64,000 bases of DNA from Diphasiastrum complanatum (GCA_029204225.1 CM055094.1:16395595-16459594), one strand, 5' to 3'; numbered from the stretch's first letter, positions 33,603 to 46,016 are shown. Notes: a model not told the origin generated them from the letters alone. A program made the numbers and translations.

Positions 33603-35125
33603 TGTTAGGAATTAATGTTTATTTGATACCCCTTAATGATAGTTTGGCCATGCTTGTGTGCTATTTTTAGGGGCCATTCTATTTATAGTAAATTCATTTT
33701 TTAAGGCTTATGCATGTAGGTGGGTGAGATTAGGATCTATTTAGTACTTAGAAGTTCATTTTTGGTCTTTACCAAATATAGGTAGTATTATTAGCAATTA
33801 GCTTTTGCTATTTTGCTATTTGCTTTAGGCTCTTAGCTTTTCTCATTCATTAGAGAAACTATTTAAGTAGGCTGGCGCCCCACCACAATCATTCCATTAT
33901 GCTAGAGCAATTGCTCAATTCTCCTATGATCTGAATTCTCTCTATCCTTGGTTTTATCTGAGTGCTAGTAGTAGTAGTGTCTTCATCTACAATTTGGATC
34001 ACAAATTCTGACACGGTATCAGAGCAGGCTCTTTGGTGAGAGAGAGAGAGTTTGTATTTGTAGGTGTGCACTCAGATTGGAGGAGCTGTTGCGCTGGACT
34101 ACTATTGGAAGTAGTTCGCTGGAATCAAGAAGATTTTAGACTAGTGAATCTCTGGCTGCAGCTGCGTGTTGGATCGTTGACTGCATATTGGATCACTGTG
34201 CTGAAATCAAAGAGTTTGTTTCAGACCTGTTTGCTGCTGGTGGAGCTGCAGATCTGATCGCTGGTGGTGTTGCAGATCTGATCGCTGGTGGTGCTGCAGT
34301 TCTGATCGCAGGTGGAGCTGCAGATCTTATCTGGTTGAATCACTGTACCTACAACCTGCTACCTGTTGGATTGCTGGCAGAATCAGAAGTTTTTTGCATA
34401 TCAATCGCCGGTTGCAGGGATTGTTTTCTGATTTCAGGATTGTTGAAGAACTGCTGTTTTGGATTAAAGATCGCTGTCAGATCACTGCTGGACAGATCGT
34501 TACTGAGACAGGTTACTACCAGACAGGTTGCTGCACGGGTCGCTGCATGACAGATAGCTACTGAGGCAGGTCGCTAAAAGATTAAATTCAGATCTGTTTG
34601 CTACTCTTTTAGCAGAGGTTTTGGTTACTGATTTCTGAAGGAAATCTTAACTGAATTTGAAGAGACACTGATTGCCGAAAAATCAGGCTATAAAGATCAG
34701 TATAATGGCAAGATTAAACGACACTGTGTTGCCGGAATCTAGTAAGCTAGATGGAACGAACTACAGCATATGGAAGTTCAAGATGCAGAATATTCTCCAA
34801 GATAGAGAATATTGGGAGATCGTCACATGTGTCGAGATACCTCCTACCACTAACAGAGAATTGCGGGAGTATCAGAGACGTAGAAAAAAAGCTCATCATA
34901 TCATCAACTTATCAGTTAGAGATATGATTATACCTCATATCAGAGATGCTGCTGGACCTAAGGAGGCTTGGGATATACTAAAGAACTTGTATGAGACGGT
35001 ATATCAGTCACGGATCTTGTTCTTGACTAACAAGCTTCACACGTTGAAGATGGGTACAGGTGAATCAGTAACGGACTACTTTACTCGAGTGAAAGATCTG
35101 AGAGGGCAATTCGTTGTGCCCGCAC
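33603..35125 (+). mobile_element. Truncated Ty1/copia: LTR, leader and half of gag
   Basis: The LTR 33,603-34,013 (411 bp, TGTTAGGAATTAATG...TCTGACA) is followed by a primer site CGGTATCAGAGC with one changed base, a leader, and gag. Homology stops near 35,120 where decayed gypsy sequence begins on the other strand; there is no pol and no 3' LTR. The LTR is related to the solo LTR at 45,583. It lies in the 27.9-kb MED16 intron. Confidence 0.85.
34225..34335 (+). repeat. 24-bp tandem repeat in the copia leader
   Basis: About four units close to GATCGCTGGTGGTGCTGCAG followed by ATCT. In one frame they code repeated ADLIAGGA, but they lie upstream of gag and are probably untranslated. Confidence 0.75.
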
Positions 35126-35139
35126 ACGAGCTATCATGA
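34705..35139 (+). pseudogene. Copia gag, N-terminal half
   Basis: ATG at 34,705: MARLNDTVLPESSKLDGTNY, SIWKFKMQNILQDREYWEIV, RELREYQRRRKKAHHIINLS, MGTGESVTDYFTRVKDLRGQ. The frame is intact for about 138 residues and then runs into unrelated sequence (FVVPAHELS). The family continues with a knuckle and pol, which are missing. The same family is seen from this point onward at 57.1-58.8 kb. Confidence 0.88.
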
Positions 35140-35845
35140 CACGCTTGCAAGATTTGGGCACGTATTTTTTCATTCTCTAGCACACATACCTTTCCATTTT
35201 GGAAAGTAACCCATTCTTGATAGAATATTCTCTCCGTATAATCTCAAATAGAAATCTTGGAATCCTGCATTCCAAGTATATCACTAAATCTAGAATTACT
35301 TGCCAAGACATCTAGCCAAATTGGTCTCAACTGCCTATCAAACTTAAAACTTATACAAATTTCCACGGAATAGATACAAATTTTACGTCATACTGGAACT
35401 CTTGGAACAACTCTGACCATCTGGCCTAACAACCCCGAACGGCAACCGCATCACAAATATACTTTACTGCTTGGCAGTCAATCACAATAGTAAACTTGGG
35501 TCCATACAAATGATGTCTACAAAGTCTAAGAGCATTTATCATGGCAAAAAGAAGGATTATCATAGGTGGAACACCACCTCTAAGTAGGATCTAACTTTTT
35601 CTTCTCAAACACAACTGGTCTACCATCTTGAAATAGGACAGCCCCTACAGCATAGTCGCTAACATCCGTTTCTAACACAAATGGCTTGTTAGGATAGATT
35701 ATGGGTAGTATCAATGTTGTAGAGACACAGTTTTTCAGTGTTTCAAAACTCTAATTCAACTGTTCAGTCCACACCACTAGCGGACTATACTTATTCATCA
35801 AGTTATTTTCTATTCCTCGATTCTTCCAAGGCAGCATTTTTGAAA
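35140..35845 (-). mobile_element. Decayed Ty3/gypsy RT/RNase H fragment
   Basis: On the minus strand 35,820-35,570 reads WTEQLN-stop-SFETLKNC, PNKPFVLETDVSDYAVGAVL, FQDGRPVVFEKKKLDPT; a second frame continues LRLCRHHLYGPKFTIVIDCQ and AVKYICDA, the RNase H core. Stops and frame changes are frequent. No LTR was found. Confidence 0.75.
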
Positions 35846-36817
35846 CAGTGAAAACTGAAAAAAGGAAGTGGATAACCCAATTGAAGATTGGGTTCAAATG
35901 AGGTCCAAATCAAACTTCAAATGTTAAAAAATCACATAAAGTAGTGATAATAGCAAAGGACACAGGAATCATTACTCACTCTCTAAAAAGCTTAGATCTC
36001 ACAAGACTCTTAAAAGAAGAAATGTAGAAAATAGCCCCTAATTGGACTCAATCCTGTCTATTTATAGCAGTTTAGAGGTGGAGCCAAAATTAACTAAGGC
36101 TTAGAGCCAATTAACCCTAGTTGGTTCGGTCCACGCATCTTTTAATTAAACCCGTCATTATAAATATACTCAGAGTCTCGTGACACTTTTATACATTCCT
36201 CTCAAGAACTACTACTTCTGAAGTAGCGATGTTGCTAGTTCTAGCAAGCACATAACAATACCAGAACAAGCGACAGACAATAATGCATGTCAACGTAGAG
36301 AGATCAAGCAGCACACACTAGACCACAATGACATTTTATGTGTCCTGCTAGCTTGGAGACTTTAAAGGCCACTTGAACACTTCTTGGCTGCATACCACTG
36401 ACTGTACTAGGGTACATGATGGGAACAAAGTCGTATGCAGAGTAGAAAATAGCAACAGCAAATTGTTGCAATCTCAAGGTAGAGCAAAACTTAAAAGCAA
36501 CAGGGACAATGTTTGAAACCAAGGAAGAGGTAGAGGCAGGGAAGGTCTTGAAAATGAGGCAGCACATGAGGAAAAACACAGCGAAGTTAGATGACCCGCA
36601 CCAAATAGCATGCCTAGCAGATTCTGGTAGACGAGCATTCCACAAGCTATTTCTATGACGATTCAGCCAATGACATAATACATTCAAAGAAAGTAATGGT
36701 ATGAAAATGTTTATGCCTAAACAGATATACATGGATAAGAAGCATTATGCTAAATTGCATTGATACCATACCAGTATGGCTTCCTACTAAAATGAATGGG
36801 ACAATCCAGAAACGCAC
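35846..36817. other. MED16 intron next to visible exon 6
   Basis: No recognisable domain. A 142-codon minus-strand frame at 36,732-36,304 is hydrophobic and Cys/Ser-rich, but I do not recognise it, it does not continue MED16, and exon 6 has its donor before it. Confidence 0.4.
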
Positions 36818-37427
36818 CTGTCAGCTAGATGGCGCTCCCAGGTCAATCCATTGACCCCTCCTTGCACTCCTGTTGGTGGAGGCGGTTGAACACGTATGAT
36901 TTTCAAAACAGTACAATCTTCATCATTGTCATGCCATACTGAACACATGCAGCAACCAGTAGCAGAGAACGATGTTGCTGCAACATCCTGTTCCACTGGA
37001 ACAACAAAATCTTCACTAGGGACAAAACCTGTACCAGAAAACACATATATTTGCCCTCCAACAAGTGTCACACAGATCTCTCCTCCATGCCCTGAAAAAG
37101 AGGCTTTGGCAATACATTTTACTACACCAGATGATTCTTCTTCTAAGCCCTTCATGTCAAAGCTTCCAGATTTCGTATAAACTGACTCCATGCCACTGGC
37201 AATTCCATTTGATGATGAGTTACTCACTCCTCTGGTAGGTGGAAAACTCTTGTTAATAACTGCTGTCCAGGTAGTTGTCATTGGGTGGAAAGAACCTGCA
37301 TAATTTGCATTTCCTGTTTCAAACAGAGGATGTATTGCTACCTGCTGTCGAGAACTTTCCCAGCGCTGAAATTTCCAGCCCGTCAGTGAAGGTCCCTCAT
37401 CAGGATGACGTGGATATAGATAATAGC
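36818..37427 (-). CDS. MED16: MED16 visible exon 6
   Basis: This 610-bp exon starts GYYLYPRHPDEGPSLTGW, continues QRWESS, and contains SGHGGEICVTLVGGQIYVFS and CSVWHDNDEDCTVLKIIRV before ending TWERHLAD. These blocks follow exon 5 directly in plant MED16. The acceptor is TTGGCAG and the donor GACAG/GTGCGT. Two trailing bases (AG) need a G to make Arg, and exon 7, 27.9 kb away, starts with exactly that G. The middle part (residues about 40-100) is less conserved and Ser-rich. Confidence 0.93.
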
Positions 37428-37550
37428 CTGCCAACATGTGGATGTGTAAAGCATAGAATAGGAGGTTTATCTATAAAAGCTAATATTAAAAGTAAACTTT
37501 TTCTATTGAATCGTATGTTAAGAGCAAACTTCCAAGTGATGAAAAAGTAC

Positions 37551-38156
37551 CTTCCACTACCACCACAAAAAGGGCAGATCCACCTCGAGAGGGATCAAAG
37601 GCAATAGAACCCACCCCTGATCCCCAACCAGTGCTTACTTGGGATGATGCTTCAGGACTTACATATGCTGATAAATTTGACACTGGAGAACACTGAAGAA
37701 GAGGTCCATCCTTTTCGTCAATTTCATACTGAGACTGTACGCTTTTAAGATCCTGTCCTGAGTGTTCCTGCCAGCTCAAAAGATAAGCAGCCATAGGAGC
37801 CATACCAGGCCACGAAGGAGCACCAAATGTTAAAGAGGATGATTGACCACCTGTTGCAAACTTTGCTAACAATTGCTGATTTCCATTTGGAGAGGCCAAT
37901 CCCCATGGACTAACTTCCCAGACAACAACGGTTGACGGATTGCCTATAGGAGATCCTGCAACAAGCACAGCACCTGCCTCACTGACAGTCACATCCGCTA
38001 CATAGATGCCACTTGGCCCAGCACCCAAAACTCCTTTGCTTGTTGAAAACCACTTTGGAGTATTTGCTAGCTCAGACGAAGGCCACTGGCGCCATCTAAG
38101 CTGAACACAACCATCTGACAAGACAGTACATGCACACACAATATTTGGCCAGCGAG
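37551..38156 (-). CDS. MED16: MED16 visible exon 5
   Basis: This 606-bp exon encodes about 202 residues, starting ARWPNIVCACTVLSDGCVQL and including PKWFSTSKGVLGAGPSGI, NPSTVVVWEV, CSPVSNLSAYVSPEA and a GVGSIAFDPSRGGSALFVVV stretch. These are among the most conserved blocks of plant MED16 and belong to its WD-like propeller region. The acceptor is GGTCCAG and the donor GGAAG/GTACTT. A 199-bp intron precedes it and a 123-bp intron follows it. Confidence 0.93.
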
Positions 38157-38356
38157 CTGGACCAGCAAAATCAAGTCAAAGCAGAGGAACCAACCAGATT
38201 AGCTCTCATTCCATATGGCAAAAGCAACTGGCACAATACTTGAAACTTTCTCGAATATAAAAATACTCCATTCAACATGCAATTCATCTTGCAAGCATAC
38301 ATGCTTCTTAACTACTAATTGAATGTGGTGCGGAATTTCACCAACGTTTCACTCAC

Positions 38357-38447
38357 CAGAAGCACGAGGCTGGTGAGCAAGAAATTTTTCTTCTATGGAA
38401 GCTACTAAATTCGAGGCAGAGCTTGATGTATAAGACGGCAGACGATA
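38357..38447 (-). CDS. MED16: MED16 visible exon 4
   Basis: The 30 codons plus one base encode YRLPSYTSSSASNLVASIEE followed by KFLAHQPRAS. Family members have a Ser-rich linker followed by FEEKFL at this point. The acceptor is GAGATGCAG and the donor CTTCTG/GTGAGT. It starts in phase 0 exactly as exon 3 requires, although the two exons are 10 kb apart with two LINEs, an LTR element and a solo LTR between them. Confidence 0.87.
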
Positions 38448-40299
38448 CTGCATCTCAACAAGAATGAGACAACAGAGAAAGGCCACAATTTAATGTGTGC
38501 AATTTGGAGTTGATTGATGGATGCATCATCACAAAAAGATTAAATTCCATTCAATATAAAGAACTTCCATTTTTCTAAAAAGGAAATGAGAAAAAGGAGG
38601 TCAGGTACGATGTTCGTCATAGTATTGACTTTCACCAACAAGAAGAAGGAATGGAATAAATAACAACAGTCATATCAAAATATGAGTCATAGTTACAAAT
38701 AAAAGGGCTAGAAAAAGTAGACAAGTCAGATTTGAAAAACATGTGACCCTCAGGTAGAGGGTAGGTATGAGGTTCCCAGAAAGACAATTTGTTTGGAAAT
38801 GACGACCCCACTCGTTCTTTCACTATATCTTAAAATTTGAATGGCATTAATGCTGGTGAATAGTTTGTTCATGCCATATGCTTAATAAAGAGTTCAGAGA
38901 AAAAAATTGAGTTCAACCAAAAAAATCAAGACCACATCATTTACAGTATCAGCCATCTCTAACATACACATGAAAGAGCGATTGAAATTATTATAATTGT
39001 ATATGACAATAGCATCTACGAATTTCACAGCAGCCTTTCTACCAATGAGTTGAAAGAAATGGAATGGAATGGAATAGCCACAGTCTTATCAGAATATGGG
39101 TCAAGGGCTGTGTGTTGCCCCATACGAGAATTGGTAGAGCAATAATTTTGACAAGATTTTCCAAATAGTCAGAAAGAGGAGACAAACACAATCTGATTGG
39201 GAACCACCCCACTTGTTCTCTCACTACATCTTGAAATATGAACAGCATTGATTCTACTAAATACTTTGTTCATGCAACAGTGTTAATGAAGAGTTTCAGG
39301 GGAAAAAATTGAGCGCAACCAAAACATTTAGACCAGTTCACTTCAGGTGCCAGCCATCTCCATAAATATATATACACAGAAAAAAGGAAGAAATTGAAAC
39401 TATAGTACTTGTGTAGGACAATAACCTTGCCTATGTCTAATAGCATATAAGAATTTCACAGCAGGCTGTTGTGAAGCACTAGGTTCGTGTCTTGCTCCAC
39501 AAAGGACGTCTTACCTGTGATGCAGAAATTCACACCCATCCTTGTAAGTTGTATTCCAGTTGCCACTCTCAAAGGACTACAAGCTGAGAAAACCATGTAG
39601 CCACATAGCTAGATTGGCACATAGGCCCATTGAAAAATTATCAAGCCCTAGATCATATATGGTCAGAATCAAAAAAAATTGGAAGTCATTCACAAAAGAA
39701 AGGTCAAAGGCCATTGATCCTGTCTGTTCCCTTTTCCACAACCATCTGATGTTTTGGTAGAGAAAAAGGACATTTAAGATCTTTTTCCTCTGTGATTTTT
39801 GGTACTTTTGACTCTCGTACTTTTGCAGAAGGTATCGTCCTAACAAAAGCTAAGATTGAAATGTATTGAATAGCATGACTGTTGTGGAGTAAAATATCTG
39901 CAGCACTTTTTCAAAAAGTGCATGGGAAGACACTTTTACCTTTTGATAGACTGGGATCTATTTTGAGGAACGATCTTACGATGAATACATGATTGAATCA
40001 TTCTCTTATATGCGGTGTAAAATTGGAGAACTACATCTAGTAGACTTTAACATATATGGAGATCACTCCACATTGTGAAAGAGAAACTGAGAGATACTAC
40101 AGTATGTTCATAGACGTTTGATCTTTACTAGAAGGCATCACAATATATGATGTGGGAATGGGTAAGGTAAAAATAATTATTAAAGACCTAACTAGTGTGG
40201 CAATGTGATACCACCTCTTAGTATCATTGGCATGAGCGTTCTCAAAACTGACATTTTTGAACGCCATAACATTGCCCAAAATGCTACCCTGTCGTTTTA
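38448..40299. other. MED16 intron with a diverged tandem duplication
   Basis: AT-rich intron. Two neighbouring blocks of about 410 bp (about 38,620-39,035 and 39,036-39,465) are diverged copies of each other; for example CAATCTGATTGGGAACCACC against a matching block ending CCCCACTCGTTC, then TTTGTTCATGC and AAAAAATTGAG, and finally GAATTTCACAGCAG. No gene was recognised. Confidence 0.6.
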
Positions 40300-42470
40300 T
40301 CAGGCCCATGTCTGAGCGTAAGGCCTTTCAGGCAGCTCGTGAGTCTGGCAGACAGCTATCTATCAAGAGGGGCTTGTGCGCTTTTTTGATAGCGCCCCTA
40401 GCAGCTCTTAGTGCTAGGGATTTGGGGTCCCCGGGTTCGGGAGTGCCCCAGGGCCCCATCCACACCATCTCCAGATTGGAGTATGGAACTGTGACGGTAT
40501 ACACTCATCATCCACAGCTGGAGACTTGATTGATTCATCACTAGTAGAGATTTATTACTTTTCATGGAGAATCGTGAGAGTCAGGAGAGAGGACTACCTA
40601 CTTTCCCAGGATACAGGTGGGATTCCGTATACAGATTTGAGACTAGATCAGCTAGTGGTCGTGGATTCGGAGGTGTTGCATGCCTTTACAGGGAGTCTCT
40701 TCACCAGAGCATCGAGTTCATCAGACATGACAAGCATGCACATTATATTTGGATTCATATTGTTGGACAAGGATATCTTTGTGGCGGCGTGTCATCTTTC
40801 GCTGAGCGCATAGGTGCACCATACCTTGATCTATCATTGCATATTATCAAATTTTCAGAGCGGGGCATATTTTCCTCAGTGGGGATTTTAATGCCCGAAC
40901 TTCCTCACGACAGTTAGAGTTCTATGATACCACCGACCAACTCCACGTTCATGCCCTTGTATGGGCCGACTATGCTACCAGTCTATATACCATACACACT
41001 GATGCCCCCATCTCTATCTCTCCGCGCCATTCTGAGTTCACCTTCTTCACCTCTGACATGGTACTTGCGGCCACCCTATGGTTCCTGGTAACTACCGCAC
41101 TATATGATTGGGCATGTTCTCGCGAAGCTCTATGGCACCATATTTCAATCTGCAGTGAGCTCAGAGGCGGAATCCAAGAGATTACATGCATTGGGACAAG
41201 CAGGTTTCCAATCTCACTACTCTACCACTGACCATATCTTCACACTACGAGCCTTGATTGAGGAAGCTAAGTACAGGAAGGAGAAGGTTTACTGTTGTTT
41301 TGTGGAATTCAGGGAAGCCTTTAATTTTGTACCCCGCTCCCTGCTCATTCAGTGACTTCGTGACCTTGGCTTCTCCATCGACATTATCCTGGTAGTGATG
41401 GCTCTCTATGAGAGGGTCTTGGGATGTTTTAGACATGACAGTGACATTTCTGAGCATATTTGGAGCACCACTGGGGTAAACCAGGGCTGCTCTCTTTCAG
41501 CACTTCTTTTTGGATTAAACATTGTTGAGGAGAGAGTTATCTCACAGTGTGGTGGAGCTGGTTGCAGACTTGGCGATATCTTGATTGCCATCCTCCTTTA
41601 TGCGGATGATGTGGTACTAGTATCTACGACCAAAGAGGGGCTACAGAGGCAGCTAGATTGCTTACAAGGCTTTTGCACCAGATGGGGATTGAGGGTGAAC
41701 ATTACGAAGAGTCAAGACCAAGGTTATGGTCTTCAACACTTCCTGAGCTTTCCTGCAGCGTCAGGAGCTCACTCTTGATGGACAAACCTTAGAGGTAGTT
41801 TCTTCTTACACTTACTTGGGGCTACTTTTCTGTGGTCCTACCTTCAGCATGTGACAGGCAGCTTGACTTGGGAAGGGGCATTCCTCCCTTGTTCAGCTAG
41901 AGCGGTTTTGCTTCAGGAAGTCCATTCGAGATGCTCGTAGTAAGTGTAGACTTTTTGACACCATTGTCACCCCCACAGTATCGTATGCAACAGAGACATG
42001 GTGTACCGGTCTTCCCTCATCACATTGGGCCAGCATCTCACAATTACATACCACCATGTTAGATCGTATGATTCGAACGAAGCCCCCTGTTCCACACGAG
42101 ATCCTTCTTACAGAGTTTGTCGTTCCACTCATTCAGATAGATGCAGCTTTCCAGCTTATTGCGTATATTTAGAGAGTCCGAGCTCTTCCAGATGCAGACG
42201 TGAGATATACACATATAGCACTTGCTTCATCACACTACCTTCATGATCAGGGATACAGGCTGTGATGGTTCTCTCACGCATCCCACTTCCTCCTTGAGTC
42301 ATTTGGTATTTCCATTGCAGATCTCCCCTCAGGTACCCATCAGTACATCAGACACTTCTTATATCAGGCAAATCTCGATCGTACTTGGCACAGCTTGGGG
42401 TTAAGCCAGGCTATTACCAGACTCATTTTATGGAGCTAGACATAGCAAGGTCCCAGTTTTGCCACACTAC
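40300..42470 (+). mobile_element. LINE, decayed (ORF1 end, endonuclease, RT, C-terminus)
   Basis: Starts with a scrap of ORF1 C-terminus (MSERKAFQAARESGRQLSIK) and the ORF1/ORF2 joint (GGGCCCCATCCACACCATCT). Endonuclease GFGGVACLYRESLHQSIEFI near 40,670, and a GDFNAR region near 40,880 that is deleted straight into the linker (WADYATSLYTIHTDAPISIS). Then RT 41,104-41,710 and the C-terminal region SATETWCTGLPSSHWAS-like near 41,990 to 42,460. There it is joined to the endonuclease region of another copy without a tail. Confidence 0.82.
41104..41778 (+). pseudogene. LINE reverse transcriptase
   Basis: Reads MIGHVLAKLYGTIFQSAVSS, QAGFQSHYSTTDHIFTLRAL, YCCFVEFREAFNFVPR (motif A with changes: the second Asp region has Glu and Asn), a TGA at 41,353-41,355 in IQ-stop-LRDLGF, motif B as GVNQGCSLSALLF and motif C ILLYADDVVLV. 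The frame shifts near 41,715 at ITKSQDQGYGL, where the family has ITKTKVMVFN. It is not functional. Confidence 0.85.
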
Positions 42471-43519
42471 GCGAATGGTAGAGGTTCTAGAGGGGTTGCA
42501 TGCTTATACAGAAAGTCACTACATCCAGCTATAGAGTTTATCAATCACGACGTACATGCACGATATATATGGGCTCACATTTCAGGACGTGACATTGGTC
42601 TAGATAGAGATCTCTTCATTGCAACTTGTTATTTTCCTCCAAAGTCTTTTTCATTCGTTGAGGGGATTGGCTCTCCTTATGTTGACCTTTGTCAGATTCT
42701 CAGATCGAGGATATGTTCTTCTCACTAGTGATCTTAATGCCACGACTACCACCAGATAGAGTGACTTCCATGACATTGCTAACCAATTACATATATGGTC
42801 CATTGATTGCGATGGCATCGGAGTTACCAAGACCTTGACCGACATGTTGCAACCCGTCATTAACTATGGCAAATATCTGCTGCAGTGGGTGAAGCCCATG
42901 AGCTAGCCATTTATAATGGCTAAGCTTGTTGGCCGGATGGCCATCAAGAGAATGAAGACTCACCGTACCCCAGATATCGATGACGTTGAATCTGAGCAGC
43001 TAATACAAGCTGCAGACATACTTTCACCTACCCTAGCCACTTTGCTCAATCGAGCAGTTGTTTATGGTTTCCCAACTCCTTGGTGCACTAACATCATTCA
43101 TCCCACCCACAAAACTAGTGACCCATGAATCCTGGTAACTAACACACCATCATAATTGGACACATTATTGCGAAACTATATGGTTCAATTCTTCAGCCAA
43201 CAGTGAGTTCTGAGGCTAAAACCAGGGGACTACATGCTTTGGGCCAAGCTGCTTTCCAAGCTCATTATTTCACTACAAATCATGTCTTCACTCTTCAAGC
43301 TATCATTGACAAGGCTAGACATAGGAGAGAGTGTTGCTTTATTGACTTTGGGAAATCCTTTGAGTCTGTTCCATAGTCCCTTCTCATCCAGCAATTAGGA
43401 AACCTTGGTTTCTCTACTAACATGGTTCTAGCGGGGATGGCGCTTTAGGAGAGAGTTCTTGCTTGTTTTCAGTGACATCGGCATTTCAGAGCAAATATGA
43501 AATACCATTGGGGTGAAGT

Positions 43520-44933
43520 TGTTAGAAAACTGACCTGCTCATACAAGCAACCCAAGACAAGATTCCTATTGTGATGAAACAATAGCCAAACACATGAGAG
43601 AGAACACAAATGATGAGAAACTCCAACTATGTCCCATTGCAAATGAGGTAGGGCGCACTACAAACTTATACGCTTTGGTCTATGCCAAAATTAAAAGCAA
43701 AAGCAAAAACAATCTAAAAGCAATTGCCTAATTAATGTCTCTCTATATGGTGAGAGCACCAACACCTATCTATAGCAAAACTTGTCTAACTATAGTCTAA
43801 CTTGACTTCTACTAAACATAGGTAAGGGCCCCTAAAATTAGCATGCATGGCCCAATAATCTTGATTAATTCTAAATGACAACATTAGGGGTAATAATGTA
43901 AACATTAACTCTAACACTCCCCCTTAATGTTTACATTGTCAAGAACTATGCATAACACAAATTGCATGTGTATCCTCCATGACACCCATGTAACAAAGAT
44001 CCTCAACTCTGATGTAGAATCCACGATCAACTTTGATCTGGATTTCTTCATTACTCGATGTAGAACTTCCTTTGTATAATGATGTAGAATTCCTTTGAAT
44101 GTCAATCCTTTTCATAGGAACCTGCTTCAGGTTCATATGACTTCCCAATGTCTTGCTTTAGTCTTTATGTCCCCTTAGAGCAATATGTGTGACCATCATG
44201 AGTGCAACATATCACCCGATTCCTTGACTTCCTTCGGATCAAAGAACTTGACTCTCCTTGAATCAAATAATGTAGACATGATAACCTTTGCCATAGCTTT
44301 GAGAACTTTGCTCGTAGCGACCTCCAACAAGCCTATCAACGAACAATCTGCAGTATTGTAGCAGATTTTCCACAACAAAACTAGTGATTTTCCACACAAA
44401 TCTCAGCGATCTGATCAGTATAACCTGCTTCCAGCAAATAATTGCAACACTTGAACCTGAAAAACTTTAGCAAGTTTCCCAACGATCTTCCTTTACAAAA
44501 GTAGCAAACAGAACTGCAGTATCTCCATCAATCTTCCTATCACAATTTCAGCAATAACGTTAGCTCTTGAATTCTAATCTTCTAAAACCTAAGGCACACT
44601 TCTTGGTCTCCTTCTCACGCATCACAGCCCTTCTCCTTACGCACCGGAGATCTTCTCCTCACAACATGGGGTAGGGCGCACTACAAACTTATAGGCTTTG
44701 GTCTATGCCGCAAAAGCAAAAACAATCTAAAAGCAATTGCCTAATTAATGTCTCTCTATATGGTAAAAGCACCAACACCTATCTATGGCAAAACTTGTCT
44801 ACCTATAGTCTAACTTGACTTTTACTAAATATAGGTAAGGGCCCCTAGAATTAGCAAGCAGGCATGGCCCAATAATCCTAATTAATTCTAAATGACAACA
44901 TTAGGGGTAATAATGTAAACATTAACTCTAACA
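43520..44933 (-). mobile_element. Non-autonomous LTR element (copia-type) inside a LINE
   Basis: Left LTR 43,520-43,916 (397 bp, TGTTAGAAAACTG...CTCTAACA). Next to it CTCCCCCTTAATG is, on the minus strand, a polypurine tract, so the element runs on the minus strand. The right LTR is partial (44,670-44,933), missing its inner end and the primer site. Internal sequence of about 750 bp has no retrotransposon domain. The flanks GAAGT (43,515-43,519) and GAAGC (44,934-44,938) are a target duplication with one change; they sit in the LINE's GVKQGC codons. The LTR is related to the one at 62,175. Confidence 0.8.
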
Positions 44934-45582
44934 GAAGCAAGGTTGTTCCCTCTCACCGGTGCACCATGTTTGGATTATATATTGATGAGCTGGAGAGAGT
45001 CATTGAGCAATGTGGCCTGCAGGTTGTAGACTTGGTAATATTCAGATTGCCATTTTTCTTTATGTTGATGATGCGGTTCTTGTCTCCACTACTAGAGACG
45101 GTCTAAAGAGACAGTTAGACGGTCTTCATGTCTTCTGTATTAGATGGGGATTTAGGGTTAACATCACGAAGACCAAGGTTATGGTCTTTAATAGATCTGG
45201 GGCCTTCATGCAGCGCTAGGTGCTCATCTTTGACGGACAGCCACTAAAGATTGTATCATCCTACACTTATCTAGGGGTGCTCTTTACTGGCACTATATTT
45301 GGCATGAGGCAGGCAACTTCCACTAGACTTGAGAAGGGCCACGCTTTCCTTGTCTAGCTAGAGAGGTTCTGTTTTCGACAATTTATTTGAGATGCCCCAA
45401 GTAAATGTCGCCTCTTTGATACTATTGTCACCCTCACAGCGCTTTATGCAGCAAAGGCATTGTGTATAGGTCTTACTTCATCCGATTGGGCTAGTATTTC
45501 GCACTCACGCATTATATGGGCTAAGCCCTCTATCCCACATCAGGTCATACTACCAAAGTTTGCAGTTCCACCCCTACAGCTT

Positions 45583-46016
45583 TGTTAGGAATTAATGTTT
45601 ATTTGGTACCCCTTAGTGTGAGTTTGGCCATGCTTGCGTGCTATTATAGGGGCCAGTACTATTTATAGTAAGTTGTTTTTTCAGTCATGCATGTGGGTGG
45701 CCGCACTACTACTAAAATAGGACTTGGTTTTACCACTTAGAAGTACATCTTGGGTCTTTTCCCAAAATAGGTAGTAATAATAGCAATTAGCTTTTTGTCT
45801 TTAGCTATTTAAATGCTTTATGCTTTGAGCTTTTCACATAGACTAGAATATGTGTTTAACTAGGCTCAGCGCCACCACAATTTCATTCCAATGTTTTAGA
45901 GCTTTGCTCAATTCTTCTATAATCTGAGTTGTCTTTAATCTCTATACTGATCTTGATTTGTGACTCCTAATAGGACTAGTTAACTCCATCTAGAATTTGT
46001 AGATCAAATTCGAACA
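45583..46016 (+). repeat. Solo copia LTR with 5-bp target duplication
   Basis: 434 bp, TGTTAGGAATTAATG...TTCGAACA, related to the LTR at 33,603. It is flanked by AGCTT on both sides (45,578-45,582 and 46,017-46,021) with no internal region, so the element was reduced by LTR-LTR recombination. LINE coding resumes across it (PLQL, then DTIFRLITYIQ). Confidence 0.9.

Noticed and set aside
36304-36732. A 142-codon minus-strand frame next to MED16 exon 6
   Set aside because: Exon 6 has a good donor before it, the next exon fits in phase from 8,899, and the frame shows no MED16 block or other known domain.
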